Assembly (NCBI RefSeq): GCF_042453785.1
Contig: NC_091671.1
Span: 13,524,001-13,588,000, forward strand
Length of the DNA stretch: 64,000 bases
Origin: Malus domestica
Lineage: Eukaryota > Streptophyta > Magnoliopsida > Rosales > Rosaceae
Direction of reading: 5' to 3'
Within the stretch, counting starts at the first letter, position 1. The number at the start of each line of letters is the position of its first letter. Below the pieces are notes generated by a model. That model was not told the DNA's origin and ran no database searches. It saw only the letters and a program-made list of their open reading frames with translations. This document shows positions 1-11,064 of the stretch, piece after piece. The position numbers and the translations under genes are program-made.

Positions 1-1997
1 TTGGGTTTTGAATCAAAAGGGTGATTTGGCTTTTCGTTGGTTAGTCTTTGATTTTTCTTCGTTCATGAACATTAGAATGTCAATTGAAAGCATATATGAT
101 ATTTGCATATTGGTGACATGAGAATAATGGGTAGATAGGTTTCTGCCCAGTATAATTTATTAATTTTAGTAAATTTTTACACAAAAAAATTTAATGTGCA
201 ATTGTGCATACATTAATTTAGTATACATATATTTTGTATGTGTGTTTGTGTAGCAGATGCCTTACATTGCTTTTGCAGTTTTTTGAAGGCATTGTTTGCA
301 ATCGATTGCTCAATTTATCAACTTTTCCAGTGGGTGTTTCTAGATGAAAATTTCTTGAAGGCATTGTATGAATTATGTTGTCATCAATTAGGTAACGTGA
401 ATTTGTGATGGTATCAGATCCTAAACTTACGCTATCGTGAATTTGTGATGCACCGAGGCAAGGAAGTCATTAAACAGACTGTCTGTTGGGCAAGTCCTTG
501 ACAATATCATCTACAATTTCTGACTTTCTGTGAGAAGGCTTTGGCTTAGTAAGCCAAAAAGTGCTCTTCAAACCGCACTTGTATTTTGGATTTGTGAACA
601 TGAATTTATTAACTTGGTTGCCTCAAGTTGAATTATTTTGTTGTGGTCCTTGTGGATGTGAATTTTGTTGTCATCAACTAAGTAACTATAATAATTTTTT
701 CAAACGATGAAACCAAACCGAACCGAACCAAATGATTTGGTTTCATTTCGGGTTTAGCCTCAAAATAGTACTGAACCAAACCGTAAAAACTTGTGGTTTT
801 GATTTTGGTTTCATTCAAAATTGCACCAAACCGAACCGCGCCACCCCTAGCCACAACTCCATCTCTTCCGTTTTTCTCATCCTATAACGAAAGAAAGATG
901 GAAAATCAGGGCTCTTCCATTTGCTTCCACAGATTTCTCGAGCTCTGGATCGCTAGCCTCCGTATGAAGGTTTGTCTTTCTCTCACTCTCACTTTTTTTT
1001 TTCTTTCAATTCGTGATTGAATTTTCTTTCCAAGAATGTTAGATCTGTTGCCTTCGGGAAGAAAATTTTAACCTAGAAAAGCTTGGTTTTCAGGAAATCG
1101 TCAATCCTGTAAGTTTTTCGAGTCTTACATTTGGGGGTTTTGTTTTGCTCAAATATGGGGTTTTGTGATTTTGGATTTACAAATAGATTGAAATTTCCTT
1201 TTTTTTTTAAAAAAAATTTATTTCACCTCCCACTCAGAACCTGATACTCGGTGACCTTTAGAGCAAGCTTCATTCTCTCTTCTTCTCCAACCATGGTTCC
1301 AGATCCACTGGGCATCAAGGTGAGTTTGATATTGGCCATATTTTTAGCTTTGTTAGTGCATCTAATTTATTTTTTTTGGATTGGTGGTTTTCAATTTAGG
1401 GATGAATATTGTGTTTAAAATTTTCTTTTGTAAGTTTGGGGGTTGTGTTTAAATTTTGCCTTTCTAATTTTGTGGGTTTTCTGTGTGCTTTTGGATGATC
1501 TGATAATTAGACAAAATCATGAATTAATTAAATGTGGTGTCTTCCTTTCTCCTCTGTTTCTTTAGTTGTTGGGTGAAAGTGAGCATGGGTTTATGATAGA
1601 GCTATTTAGGGGTGGTTTGGGAGTGAGGTGCTTAAAAAAAAAGCACCCATGAAAAAAAGCTGTGAGGGTTTTAGGTGTTTGGTAAACTAAAAAAAAAGGG
1701 CTTATTTTGGAAGCTGCTGTGAGAATAAGCTGAAATCAAAGGAAAAAGTTGAAGCTGCTATTTGCGGCTTTGGAAAACTGGTTTTTTTTCAAAGCACACG
1801 GAGCTACAGTGCTCTTTTAATGAAAAGACCCAATATCAGACTGATTTTTTTTCCGAAAGCACTTTTACAAAAAAATTTACCAAACACTCTGTTGCTTTAT
1901 TTCACAGTTGCTTATTCTCACAGCACAACCACTTATTCTCACAGCAGCTTTTTTTCAAAGCACAACAATACCAAACCAGCCCTTAAAATGATAGCTG

Positions 1998-2028
<31 letters not shown>

Positions 2029-2221
2029 TTATATAGTAGGTGTATATAGTGACTCAAAAGTTAAGGCATACTGACAGAAAAATGCACAGATTGGTATGGT
2101 AGAAATGAAAAAACAAAGAGAGAAAAAATTGAACCTAATAGAATATAGAAAATTAAGTGTTTAGGTGAGTTGATATCAATTTCAGATATGTAATCGTTGT
2201 GTAATCAATTTGAATACAGCA
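1..2221. repeat. Segmental duplication, copy A
   Basis: This segment is nearly identical to 8863-10757 and is cut off by the window edge on the left. It contains the end of a hAT-like non-autonomous element (to about 840), then an exon-like block with an ATG at 898 and a donor-like site after the AAG near 968, then a second short ATG block at 1293 ending in AAG|GTGAGT, then AT-rich intron-like sequence with a GA microsatellite near 2000-2022. Similarity to copy B stops at about 2221, where LINE-associated sequence begins. Copy A carries a MITE (1609-1982) that copy B lacks. No continuous protein could be assembled from it; it may be the 5' exons and introns of an unidentified gene or a non-coding transcript. 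Confidence 0.85.
1609..1982. mobile_element. Tourist-like (PIF/Harbinger-type) MITE
   Basis: The 374-bp element begins GGGGTGGTTTGG and ends CCAAACCAGCCC, which are imperfect terminal inverted repeats. It is flanked by TTA on both sides (1606-1608 and 1983-1985). The paralogous site in copy B near 10480 reads straight through with a single TTA, so an empty site is available within the same window. No coding capacity is visible. The 3-bp TTA/TAA duplication and GC-rich termini fit the Harbinger superfamily; the family name is inferred. Confidence 0.85.
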
Positions 2222-3046
2222 GAGAGAGAGAGAGATTACCAACAAAAAAGGTGACCGTATATTAAAAGCGTTGTAAATTTTTTTCTCTCCGGGTTGCGTG
2301 AGAGCTCTTCCTTCTTCGTGAGTTCCGCCGTGGTGCGTTTCGTCCTTAGGGCTGTCGATTCTTTGCTGTCTTGAGTCCGGTGGGTTGATGTCGTCTTACT
2401 GGTTTCGGTGCGAGTAGGGGATTGTTGCTCCAGATCCGTTTGGGTGCTGGGGTTCTCCTGGTCTCGGAGCGATTCGGTGACGTGGTTATTCGGACCTTTG
2501 GGATCTCTGAGCGTTGGGTCCCTTTGTTGCTTTGGAGGGCTTCTGGTGCTTTTAACTCTGGGAGTGTTAATTTTGTTGTCAGGTTGGTGGCTGTTTGATA
2601 CTACTGCAGCATTGATTTCGTTGTGCAGTGGGTAAGCTTTAACTTCTCTTCTGTCTTTTCTCGATGGGTGAGGTAGCTATATTGCTTGCTGAGTTGGGGA
2701 TCTTGGCCATTAATTCGATCCCCAGTGCTTTTGGGTCCATTTGGGTGGTTGGGAGTCAGGAATGTTTATTTTGAGCAGAGCGAATTTAGGGTTTTTCACT
2801 GTGGGTAGTTCTATCTACAGATCGTATTTTAATTTCCCTGGTGTAAGTGGGGTCGAGGGTTTTAATGCTCAAATTTCTTCTCTCGTGAATGGTTGGGTCA
2901 AGGTCGTTCAGTCTCTTCTGCATCTGCTATACCAGAGATTGAGGGGTAATTTTTGGGGACGTACTTTGTGCTTGTGGCTCTTTTCGGTGCATCTCTTAGG
3001 TACTATTGGATCTCACTGGTATCATTTGTTAGCTTGGAGGCAACTC

Positions 3047-4531
3047 ATGGCTACTCTAGGGGTAGCGGACCTTGTAGTTCAGCTGGAAGATTCCTTGGAT
3101 TTAGCTGCCTTGGACCATGGTGTGAAACTCGTTGGCAAGGTCTTAGCAACCAAGACTTTAAACAGATGGGGAGTGCGAAACATTTTTAACTCGGTTTGGC
3201 GAGAATTTGGGGAGGTCGATATTAAATGGGTACGAGAGAATACCTTCATAATATCGGTCCAGGATGAGAGGATGGCTAAGCGAATTCTGGATCAGGTACC
3301 TTGGGCTGTTATGAAGAAAAATTTCTTTGTTAAGAAATGGCTTCCGGACCTCGCGGTGGAAGAAGTGCAGCTTGAACTTGTTCCTTTTTGGGTGCAGATT
3401 CGCGGTGTGCCATTGGGGCTCAGTTCACTGGCGAATGTTAAGCGTCTAACTCAGACTGCTGGACAAGTTCTGGAGTTGGAGGACCCGGCTAAGGCACGAG
3501 GCTTTTTGTGGGTCAAAGTACTCGTTAACACGATTGCCCCTCTGATCACTGGTTGCTGGTTGAGACGTGAATCTAACCGTGATAGGTGGGTGGAGTTTCG
3601 CTACGAAAGATTACAAGACTTCTGCTATAAATGTGGGAGTGTGGACCACCTCAATACTGAATGTCCTTTTGACATTAATCCTGGAGGGGAGGCAGGATAT
3701 GGCGAATGGCTAAAGGCGCCTCCAATTAGGGATGAAGTTTTCATTGCAAGACCTTCAGTATCGGGGGTTGGAACACGAAGGCTAGCTGGAGCCGTAAGGG
3801 GTGACGCCAGTGGAATAGATCGGTCCAGGGGTAGTGATTCCAGGCTGAATCAGCAACGCGAGGTTCTTCCGATGATGGCAGGGTCTGGGGAGGCCTCTCA
3901 ATCGCAAAGCTGCGACACGAGGAAGTGGAGACGGAAGTTGAAAACTCAGGATATTTGTAGTATGGCTTTAATGAAGGAGACCGACGATCGCAGTCCCGCT
4001 CATTGGAACACTTTGGGTCGTAATATTTCTCAACAGGATGTACAAGACCTTTCTCCTCATGGGGAGCGGGAATCGGTGGTCATCAGTGCGGGGACACACC
4101 AGCACTCTGTATCTAGTACAAACTCATCGGGCTTACTATCCACTATTGCAGGGGAGGTTCAAGGCACCTGGTTGAATCCACGATCTGTTCTCGCGGAGGC
4201 TAGTGGCATGAAAATGGGAGGTGGGTGTCAATGCTGGGACTTGGTTCAACATCCTTTTAAGAAGGTCAGGGGCTTACATGATCCAAGTGGCAGTTCTGGG
4301 ATAATGGGGGAAAATTGGCAAGGGCTGACTGTCCAGGAACGCTGCTTGATGATACAACGTGCGGTTTACGCTGAGGTTGAGCCCTCAGAGGGTTCTAGTA
4401 GGAGTAATCGTGTAATGGCCCATGTCGAAACTAAGTTGGTGGATGAGCAGCATCCGAGTGTGACGCAGGAAGCGGGCATTGTAGCTCGGGGTGGTGGCGG
4501 CTGGCCCTTAACAGCCGCAAGGCTACCATGA
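3047..4531 (+). CDS. LINE ORF1, DUF4283/zinc-knuckle gag-like protein
   Basis: The frame is open from 2741 to 4531, but the start at 3047 (protein beginning MATLGVADLV) fits plant LINE ORF1 proteins better than the upstream ATG, giving 494 residues. The N-terminal half matches the DUF4283 RNA-binding-type domain, with VRNIFNSVWR followed by a WVQIRGVPLG segment. A CCHC zinc knuckle follows (CYKCGSVDHLNTEC, spacing CX2CX4HX4C). The C-terminal part is low-complexity and basic, as usual. Such proteins bind the LINE RNA in the ribonucleoprotein particle. Its stop codon overlaps the ORF2 start as ATGA at 4528-4531, which suggests coupled translation of ORF2. The frame has no internal stop, so ORF1 looks better preserved than ORF2. 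Confidence 0.8.
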   Translation: MATLGVADLVVQLEDSLDLAALDHGVKLVGKVLATKTLNRWGVRNIFNSVWREFGEVDIKWVRENTFIISVQDERMAKRILDQVPWAVMKKNFFVKKWLPDLAVEEVQLELVPFWVQIRGVPLGLSSLANVKRLTQTAGQVLELEDPAKARGFLWVKVLVNTIAPLITGCWLRRESNRDRWVEFRYERLQDFCYKCGSVDHLNTECPFDINPGGEAGYGEWLKAPPIRDEVFIARPSVSGVGTRRLAGAVRGDASGIDRSRGSDSRLNQQREVLPMMAGSGEASQSQSCDTRKWRRKLKTQDICSMALMKETDDRSPAHWNTLGRNISQQDVQDLSPHGERESVVISAGTHQHSVSSTNSSGLLSTIAGEVQGTWLNPRSVLAEASGMKMGGGCQCWDLVQHPFKKVRGLHDPSGSSGIMGENWQGLTVQERCLMIQRAVYAEVEPSEGSSRSNRVMAHVETKLVDEQHPSVTQEAGIVARGGGGWPLTAARLP

Positions 4532-7409
4532 ATTACCTATTTTGGAACTGCCGTGGTCTGGGGTCGGACACTGCAGTTCGAGCTCTTCATGGGCTTATAC
4601 GACACAACAGACCCTCTCTGATTTTCTTATCAGAAACTAAAATGAAGAGTCATAGGCTTGATGGCTTGCAGAGACGTATGCGATTCTCAAATGGTTTTAA
4701 TGTGGACCCAATCGGAAAGGCTGGAGGTTTGAGCTTGTGGTGGGACGATTCTCTGGAGGTGCAAATTGTCTTCTCGTCCAGGTCTGTGATTGATTCTATT
4801 GTCAGATTTGATGGTATCCATCAGTGGGTGCGGGTTACTGGTGTCTATGGTACTGCTTACTCTGGTGAAAAAGCTGAATTTTGGGCTTGGATGCAATCCC
4901 ATTTTTCTCCATCTGATGTTCCCTGGCTCTGCGGTGGTGATTTTAATGAATTCATTTGGGATTATGAGAAGTCAGGAGGAGTGGCGGTTAATTACAATCG
5001 GCCTCGGTTTTTGGCGGATTTTATGAATGCTACGGAGTTGTTTGATCTGGAGTTCAAGGGCCCTGCCTTTACGTGGAGGGGTTTTAGGCGAGGGGAGTGG
5101 GTGGAAGAACGCTTGGATAGGGGTCTTATTAATGGGCTGTGGCAGGAGGTTTGGCCCAATTCGATGGCCTTGCATGGGCCGGTTCTGGGATCTGATCATT
5201 GCCCTCTGATTATTAAGTCTAAGGTAGATGGGCCTAAACGGCGGAAGTTGTTTCGTTTTGAGGCTTTTTGGGCCAGGGAGGAGGATTGTAAAGTGTTGGT
5301 TAGTGATTGCTGGGCTTGGCTGGGGGAGGCAGGGGCTCTGAGTTCATGGGCGTCTAAAATCAACGATTGCAGGTCTCGCCTTATTCGATGGAGTCGCAAT
5401 AAATTCAAAAAGCGCGGCCATCTAATTGAGGATCTCTCCCAGCAACTCGGGGTGCTTCAGGAAAATTGGGGCCCTAACTTTTCTGCAATTCAAGAGAAGT
5501 CTAGAATGATTGATGACCTCCGCGCTCAGGAGGAGAGTTATTGGCAGCAACGATCTCGTGTCCAGTGGCTACGTGAGGGTGATGCAAATACTAAATTCTT
5601 CCATCAATCTACACTTCAACGTCGCAGGCGGAACACGATCTTCACTCTGAAGGATGGTGATGGGCAGTGGGTTGAGCATCCCCGCAGGGTCCGGGAGTTA
5701 GTTGAGGATCATTTTATTTCCTTATTTCAGTCGGGGGGGGGGGTCCAAGGAATTGGGGTTCTATCTTGGATTGTCTTCACCAGGATGTCTCTGAGGCAAT
5801 GAATTAGGAGTTAATTGCGCCGGTGTCCGAGCAGGAAGTTCAGGAGGCAGCGTTACATATGGGCAGTCTCAAAGCTCCTGGGCCGGATGGTTTCCAAGGG
5901 ATTTTTTATCAATCCTTTTGGGAGCAGCTGAAGGATGATGTTAACAGCTTGATCAAATCTTTGATGCATGGAACTGCCAACCCGTGCACGCTCAATGCTA
6001 CCCACGTGGTTCTAATTCCTAAGGTTTCACATCCGAAAACGGTTTCGCAATTTCGACCCATCAGTCTCTGCAATTATTCTTATAAGGTTCTGTCTAAAGT
6101 TCTTGCGAATCGGTTAAAGGGTGTTCTGTCGCACATTATTTCTCCCTCTCAGAATTCCTTTGTGGCTGGTCGGATGATTCACGATAATGTTGGCATAGCT
6201 CATGAGCCTTTTCAATTCTTAAAAGGGCGAAAAGCTAGAAATAAGTTTGAGATGGGTATTAAACTGGATATGCAGAAAGCATATGATCGTGTGGAATGGG
6301 ACTTCCTTGATGCTATTATGGCTAGGATGGGATTTTGCAGTGACTGGAGGCATTTAATTATGAGGTGTGTGTCTTCGGTGCAGTTTGCTGTCCTCCTTAA
6401 TGGACAACCCGGACAACAGTTTACTCTTTCTCGGGGTCTAAGGCAGGGGGATCCTCTTTCCCCATATCTATTCCTGATGGTTGGAGAGGTCATTTCTTCT
6501 CTTCTTCAAGAGGCGGTGGATTTGCATATGTTGGACGGAGTGAAGATTGGAGCATCGGGGCCCGTCATCTCTCATATGTTTTTCGCGGATGATACTCTTC
6601 TTTTTCTAAAGGCTAATACTAAAAATTGTCGGAACCTGGTGGACATTCTGGGAAGGTACTGTGAGGCTTCTGGTCAGCAAGTTAATCTGCAAAAATCGAG
6701 TGTCTACTTTGGGGCGAATATTTCTATGCAAGTTTCCAATGAGTTGGTTAATGTTCTTGGCATTCCTGCGGTTGCTAATCCTGGCACTTATTTAGGTGTT
6801 CCAGCTATTTGGGGGCGATCCAAAAAACGTGGTCTTGCTTATATTAAAGGAAAAATTCTGGGTAAGTTGCAAGGTTGGAAGCAGTATACTTTATCCCGAG
6901 CTGGGAAAGAAGTCTTGATCAAGGCAGTTGTTCAAGCAATACCTGCCTACCCGATGCACATTTTTAAATTTCCCGCAATTGTCTGTCAGGAGTTGGATGC
7001 TTTGGTGGCTGGGTTCTGGTGGGGCAGTCTTGGGGACCGGAGGAAGACGCATTGGGTTTCTAAGGCTGTTCTTGGTCTTCCAAAGATGATGGGCGGTCTG
7101 GGTTTTCGGAATTTCGGTGAATTTAATGACGCTTTGTTGGCTAAGCAGTGTTGGCGGTTGATCACTGAACCGAATTCCCTCTGGGCTCGAGTTCTGAAGG
7201 CTCGTTATTTTCCGTACTGTTCATTTTGGGATGCCAAAAAAGGTGGCAGGGCTTCTTGGGCTTGGAGTAGTATTCTGATTGGTAGAGAGGTTTTACGGAA
7301 TGGTTCTCACTGGCAAATCATGAGTGGAGCGGATGTGCGTGGACCGCTGGCTCCCATCTTTACCTGTGGGGCATCCAGTTCCGATTGGGGAGGTTGCGGT
7401 TACTCCTAG
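4528..7409 (+). pseudogene. LINE ORF2, endonuclease-reverse transcriptase (frameshifted, truncated)
   Basis: The first part (4528-5802) is an APE-type endonuclease with NCRGLG at the start, SETK, GGDFNE and GSDHCPL motifs, followed by the linker typical of plant L1. The reading frame shifts at an 11-G run (5733-5743); in the alternative frame there is also an in-frame TAG near 5802. The second part (5823-7409) is a reverse transcriptase with KAPGPDGF, KAYDRVEWDFL, RQGDPLSPYLF and the catalytic FADD. Another frame change near 7350 precedes an abrupt end. The RNase H and C-terminal cysteine-rich region of a full ORF2 (about 1,300 residues) are missing, so the element is not autonomous. Confidence 0.85.
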
Positions 7410-7490
7410 CTTGCGGGTTCAATCTCTTATTCGGCCAGAGTCACATTCATGGGATTGGGGAGGTTGCGGTTACTCCTAGCTTGCGGGTTA
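7384..7490 (+). repeat. 71-bp direct duplication at the LINE 3' end
   Basis: A 35-bp block starting GATTGGGGAGGTTGCGG is present at about 7384 and again at about 7455, with 36 bp between the copies. The duplication falls inside the ORF2 tail and coincides with loss of the remaining ORF2 sequence, so it probably arose together with the truncation. Confidence 0.8.
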
Positions 7491-7683
7491 AAGTTCGATA
7501 TGGAATGGGTCCCACACCTAATCCTCATATATATATTTTTTTTCAAAAAAACAGAGAACTCTTTGCATAAAAGGCTTGATGAAAGGAAATAGAAATTGAA
7601 CCACTGATATTTCATTTTTATATTATCTATTCTAAAGTTGGAGGGCAATTGGCCTGTTCATGGCTACAGTAAAACAAATGTGC

Positions 7684-7900
7684 CTCGATTTCATTCTATT
7701 TACAACGATGCCAGCCAAATTAGGTTGGGTCGGGAAGGTAATTCTCAAAAGTTCAGAGGGTGATTTTGTCTATATGGTTTAGCATGGAGCCACTCGATTT
7801 CATGATATTTACAACAATACCAGCCACATGGGGCTGGGTTGGGAGGGTAATTCTAAAAGTTCATAGGGTAATTTTGTCTGTTTGGTTTAGCACGGATCGC
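7684..7900 (+). repeat. 109-bp tandem duplication in a promoter-like region
   Basis: Two diverged copies with a period of 109 bp start at CTCGATTTCAT (7684 and 7793). Both contain a TTTACAAC(A/G)AT motif and a GTAATTCT..AAAGTTCA block. They lie upstream of a pyrimidine-rich, 5'UTR-like tract (7915-7990) that ends with AAACCCTAG, a motif common near plant transcription starts. This region may be the promoter of the exon-like unit that follows; no transcript evidence is available. Confidence 0.7.
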
Positions 7901-7991
7901 TAGGTTACACGCGTGCACTCTCTTCTCATCTCTTTCTATGCGAGCCCTCTCTCATCTCTCACTCTTCCTGTTTCTGTCCTTCTCAAACCCT

Positions 7992-8364
7992 AGTGGCCAC
8001 AACTCCATCTCTTCCGTTTCTCTCATCCCAGAACGGAAGAAAGATGGAAAATCAGGGCTCTTCCATTTGCTTCCACAGATTTCTCGAGCTTCGGATCGCT
8101 AGCCTCCGTATGAAGGTTCGTCTCTCTCTCACTCTCACTTTTTTTTTTTCAATTTGTGATCGAATTTTCTTTCCAAGAATGTTAGATCTGTTGCCTTCGG
8201 GAAGAAAATTTTAACCTAGAAAAGCTTGGTTTTCAGGAAATTATCAATCCTGTAAGTTTTTCGAGTCTTACATCTTGGGGGTTTTGTTTTGCTCAAATAT
8301 GGGGTTTTGTGATTTTGGATTTACAAATAGATTGAAATTTCCTTTTATTTATTTATTTATTTCA
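7992..8364 (+). repeat. Third copy of the exon-like unit
   Basis: This block repeats 841-1207 and 9727-10098, starting GCCACAACTCCATCTC and containing the ATG at 8044 followed by a short open segment and a donor-like AAG|GTTCGTC. Unlike the other two copies it is preceded by a promoter-like sequence instead of the hAT-like element, and it ends where that element begins (about 8366). It may be the ancestral context of the unit. No protein family was recognised for the short peptide it could encode. Confidence 0.75.
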
Positions 8365-8367
8365 TCT

Positions 8368-9727
8368 TGGGTGGGCACTTGAAAGCGAAAACTGCAACCA
8401 AAACACGAACCAAATATAACCGCATTGAACGGTTTGGTTTTGCCGTTTCAAAATGGTTTCGGTTTGAAACTGAACCGAATAGGGAAAAAACGGTTTGGTT
8501 TCAATTTCGGCCCTTCGAAACCAAACCAAAACCAAAACCGCATACTTTTATTAAATGTTAAATTCTAATTGGTTATTTTCATTGAGTCCATACATTTCGT
8601 ATGGACTCAACCACATCATAACATGGCTACATAACCCTTTAGTTTCTTTCTTCTAGTCCGTAGACTCTGTGTACTCTTTCTCAACTTTATTCATCTCTCT
8701 CTCGGTCTCCCCTCCAGCCTCATTTCCTCTTCATTCAAGGATTTCCAGCTCCTAGCTTCTAAATTTCAGAGTGCTAATATGGCAAGAACTATGATTTATA
8801 ACTTGTTTTAGTTAAATTTACTTATAGATTTGAGATTAATTTTAGGGTTAGGTTTAGGGTTGGGTTTTGAATCAAAAGGGTGATTTGGCTTTTCGTTGGT
8901 TAGTCTTCGATTTTTCTTCGTTCATGAACATTAGAATGTCAATTGAAAGCATATATGATATTTGCATATTGGTGACATGAGAATAATGGGTAGATAGGTT
9001 TCTGCCCAGTATAATTTATTAATTTTAGTAAATTTTTACACAAAAAAATTTAATGTGCAATTGTGCATACATTAATTTAGTATACATATATTTTGTATGT
9101 GTGTTTGTGTAGTAGATGCCTTACATTGCTTTTGCAGTTTTTTGAAGGCATTGTTTGCAATCGATTGCTCAATTTATCAACTTTTCCAGTGGGTGTTTCT
9201 AGATGAAAATTTCTTGAAGGCATTGTATGAATTATGTTGTCATCAATTAGGTAACGTGAATTTGTGATGGTATCAGATCCTAAACTTACGCTAATCGTGA
9301 ATTTGTGATGCACCGAGGCAAGGAAGTCATTAAACAGACTGCCTGTTGGGCAAGTCTTTGACAATATCATCTACAATTTCTGACTTTCTGTGAGAAGGCT
9401 TTGGCTTAGTAAGCCAAAAAGTGCTCTTCAAACCGCACTTGTATTTTGGATTTGTGAACATGAATTTATTAACTTGGTTGCTCAAGTTGAATTATTTTGT
9501 TGTGGCCCTTGTGGATGTGAATTTTGTTGTAATCAACTTAGTAACTATAATAATTTTTTCAAACGATGAAACCAAACCAAGCGTTTGAAACCAAACCGAA
9601 CCGAACCAAATGATTTGGTTTCATTTCGGGTTTAGCCTCAAAATAGTACCGAACCAAACCGTAAAAACTTGCGGTTTTGATTTTGGTTTCATTCAAAACT
9701 GCACCAAACCGAACCGCGCCCACCCCT
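8368..9727. mobile_element. Non-autonomous hAT-like element
   Basis: The segment is bounded by inverted GGGTGGGC at the left (8369) and GCCCACCCC at the right (to 9726). It has subterminal stretches rich in AACCAAACCGAACC and its complement near both ends, as seen in many plant hAT-type elements. No transposase is encoded. A target duplication was not identified, partly because the flanks are themselves duplicated copies of the exon-like unit. The right-hand 860 bp also occur at 1-840. Confidence 0.55.
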
Positions 9728-10757
9728 AGCCACAACTCCATCTCTTTCGTTTCTCTCATCCTATAACGGAAGAAAGATGGAAAATCAGGGCTCTTCCATT
9801 TGCTTCCACAGATTTCTCGAGCTCCGGATCGCTAGCCTCCGTATGAAGGTTTGTCTCTCTCTCACTCTCACTTTTTTTTTTCTTTCAATTCGTGATCGAA
9901 TTTTCTTTCCAAGAATGTTAGATCTGTTGCCTTCGGGAAGAAAATTTTAACCTAGAAAAGCTTGGTTTTCAGGAAATCGTCAATCTTGTAAGTTTTTCGA
10001 GTCTTACATTTGGGGGTTTTGTTTTGCTCAAATATGGGGTTTTGTGATTTTGGATTTACAAATAGATTGAAATTTCCTTTTTTTTTTTAAAATTTATTTC
10101 ACCTCTCACTCAGAACCTGATACTCGGTGACCTTTAGAGCAGCTTCATTCTCTCTTCTTCTCCAACCATGGTTCCATATCCACTGGGCATCAAGGTGAGT
10201 TTGATATTGGCCATATTTTTTAGCTTTGTTAGTGCATCTAATTTATTTTTTTGGATTGGTGGTTTTCAATTTAGGGATGAATATTGTGTTTAAAATTTTC
10301 TTTTGTAAGTTTGGGGGTTGTGTTTAAATTTTGCCTTTCTAATTTTGTGGGTTTTCTGTGTGCTTTTGGATGATCTGATAATTAGACAAAATCATGAATT
10401 AATTAAATGTGGTGTCTTCCCTTCTCCTCTGTTTCTTTGGTTGTTGGGTGAAAGTGAGCATGGGTTTATGATAGAGCTATTTAAAAGGATAGCTGGAGAG
10501 AGGGAGAGAGAGAGAGAGAGAGGGGGGGGGTGGTTATATAGTAGGTGTATATAGTGACTCAAAAGTTAAGGCATACTGACAGAAAAATGCACAGATTGGT
10601 ATGGTAAAAATGAAAAAACAAAGAGAGAAAAAGTTTGAACCTAATAGAATATAGAAAATTAAAAATTGAACCTAATAGAATATAGAAAATTAAGTGTTTA
10701 GGTGAGTTGATATCAATTTCAGATATGTAATCGTTGTGTAATCAATTTGAATACAGC
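8863..10757. repeat. Segmental duplication, copy B
   Basis: This is the paralogue of 1-2221, matching from TTGGGTTTTGAATC onward. Compared with copy A it has a 20-bp insertion near 9575, lacks the 374-bp MITE, and has a short duplicated AACCTAATAGAATATAG stretch near 10640-10690. A GA microsatellite lies at about 10495-10522. Beyond 10757 the sequence continues into an unduplicated intron/exon-like region. Confidence 0.85.
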
Positions 10758-11064
10758 ATGTGGAACACTTTGTATTCAGGTTGTCTTTTTCTCCCCTTTT
10801 TTTTTTCTGTTTATTTAACTTCGGATTGGCTGCTTTATTTGTTTTTCTAGATTATATATTTTGATCTTCTCTAAAAGCTTCTGTATCGTCCACCGTCACC
10901 TGCTTCTGCTCCTCAACTTGCTTGATTTTTTACATGTGTCAGCAATTGATTGCCTTCTTTTGGAAAAATGCTAATGGAAAACTGAATTTGGGTTGTCTGA
11001 TTAATGGTTTTTGTTCTTCATTTTAATAACATTTTTGTCCATTTTCTCCAACTCTCTCTTGCAG

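Larger units (their letters stand above)
2254..7570 (+). mobile_element. L1-type LINE (non-LTR retrotransposon), defective
   Basis: Two overlapping reading frames encode a gag-like ORF1 and an ORF2 with endonuclease and reverse transcriptase, the arrangement of plant L1 LINEs. The 5' boundary is uncertain: copy A homology ends near 2221 and an untranslated leader precedes ORF1. ORF2 is frameshifted and stops before any RNase H or terminal zinc-finger region, so the 3' part is deleted. The element ends in a short 71-bp direct duplication and an AT-rich tract near 7530-7555. No clear target-site duplication was found, and the host sequence does not resume with the expected copy B continuation. 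Confidence 0.85.

Noticed and set aside
2001..2022. GA microsatellite as a regulatory GAGA element
   Set aside because: A simple repeat present in both duplicated copies with variable length; nothing ties it to a functional promoter.
8840..8866. Telomere-like TTTAGGG/TTAGGG repeats
   Set aside because: Only three to four imperfect units are present; too short for an interstitial telomere array, and common in plant promoters and introns.
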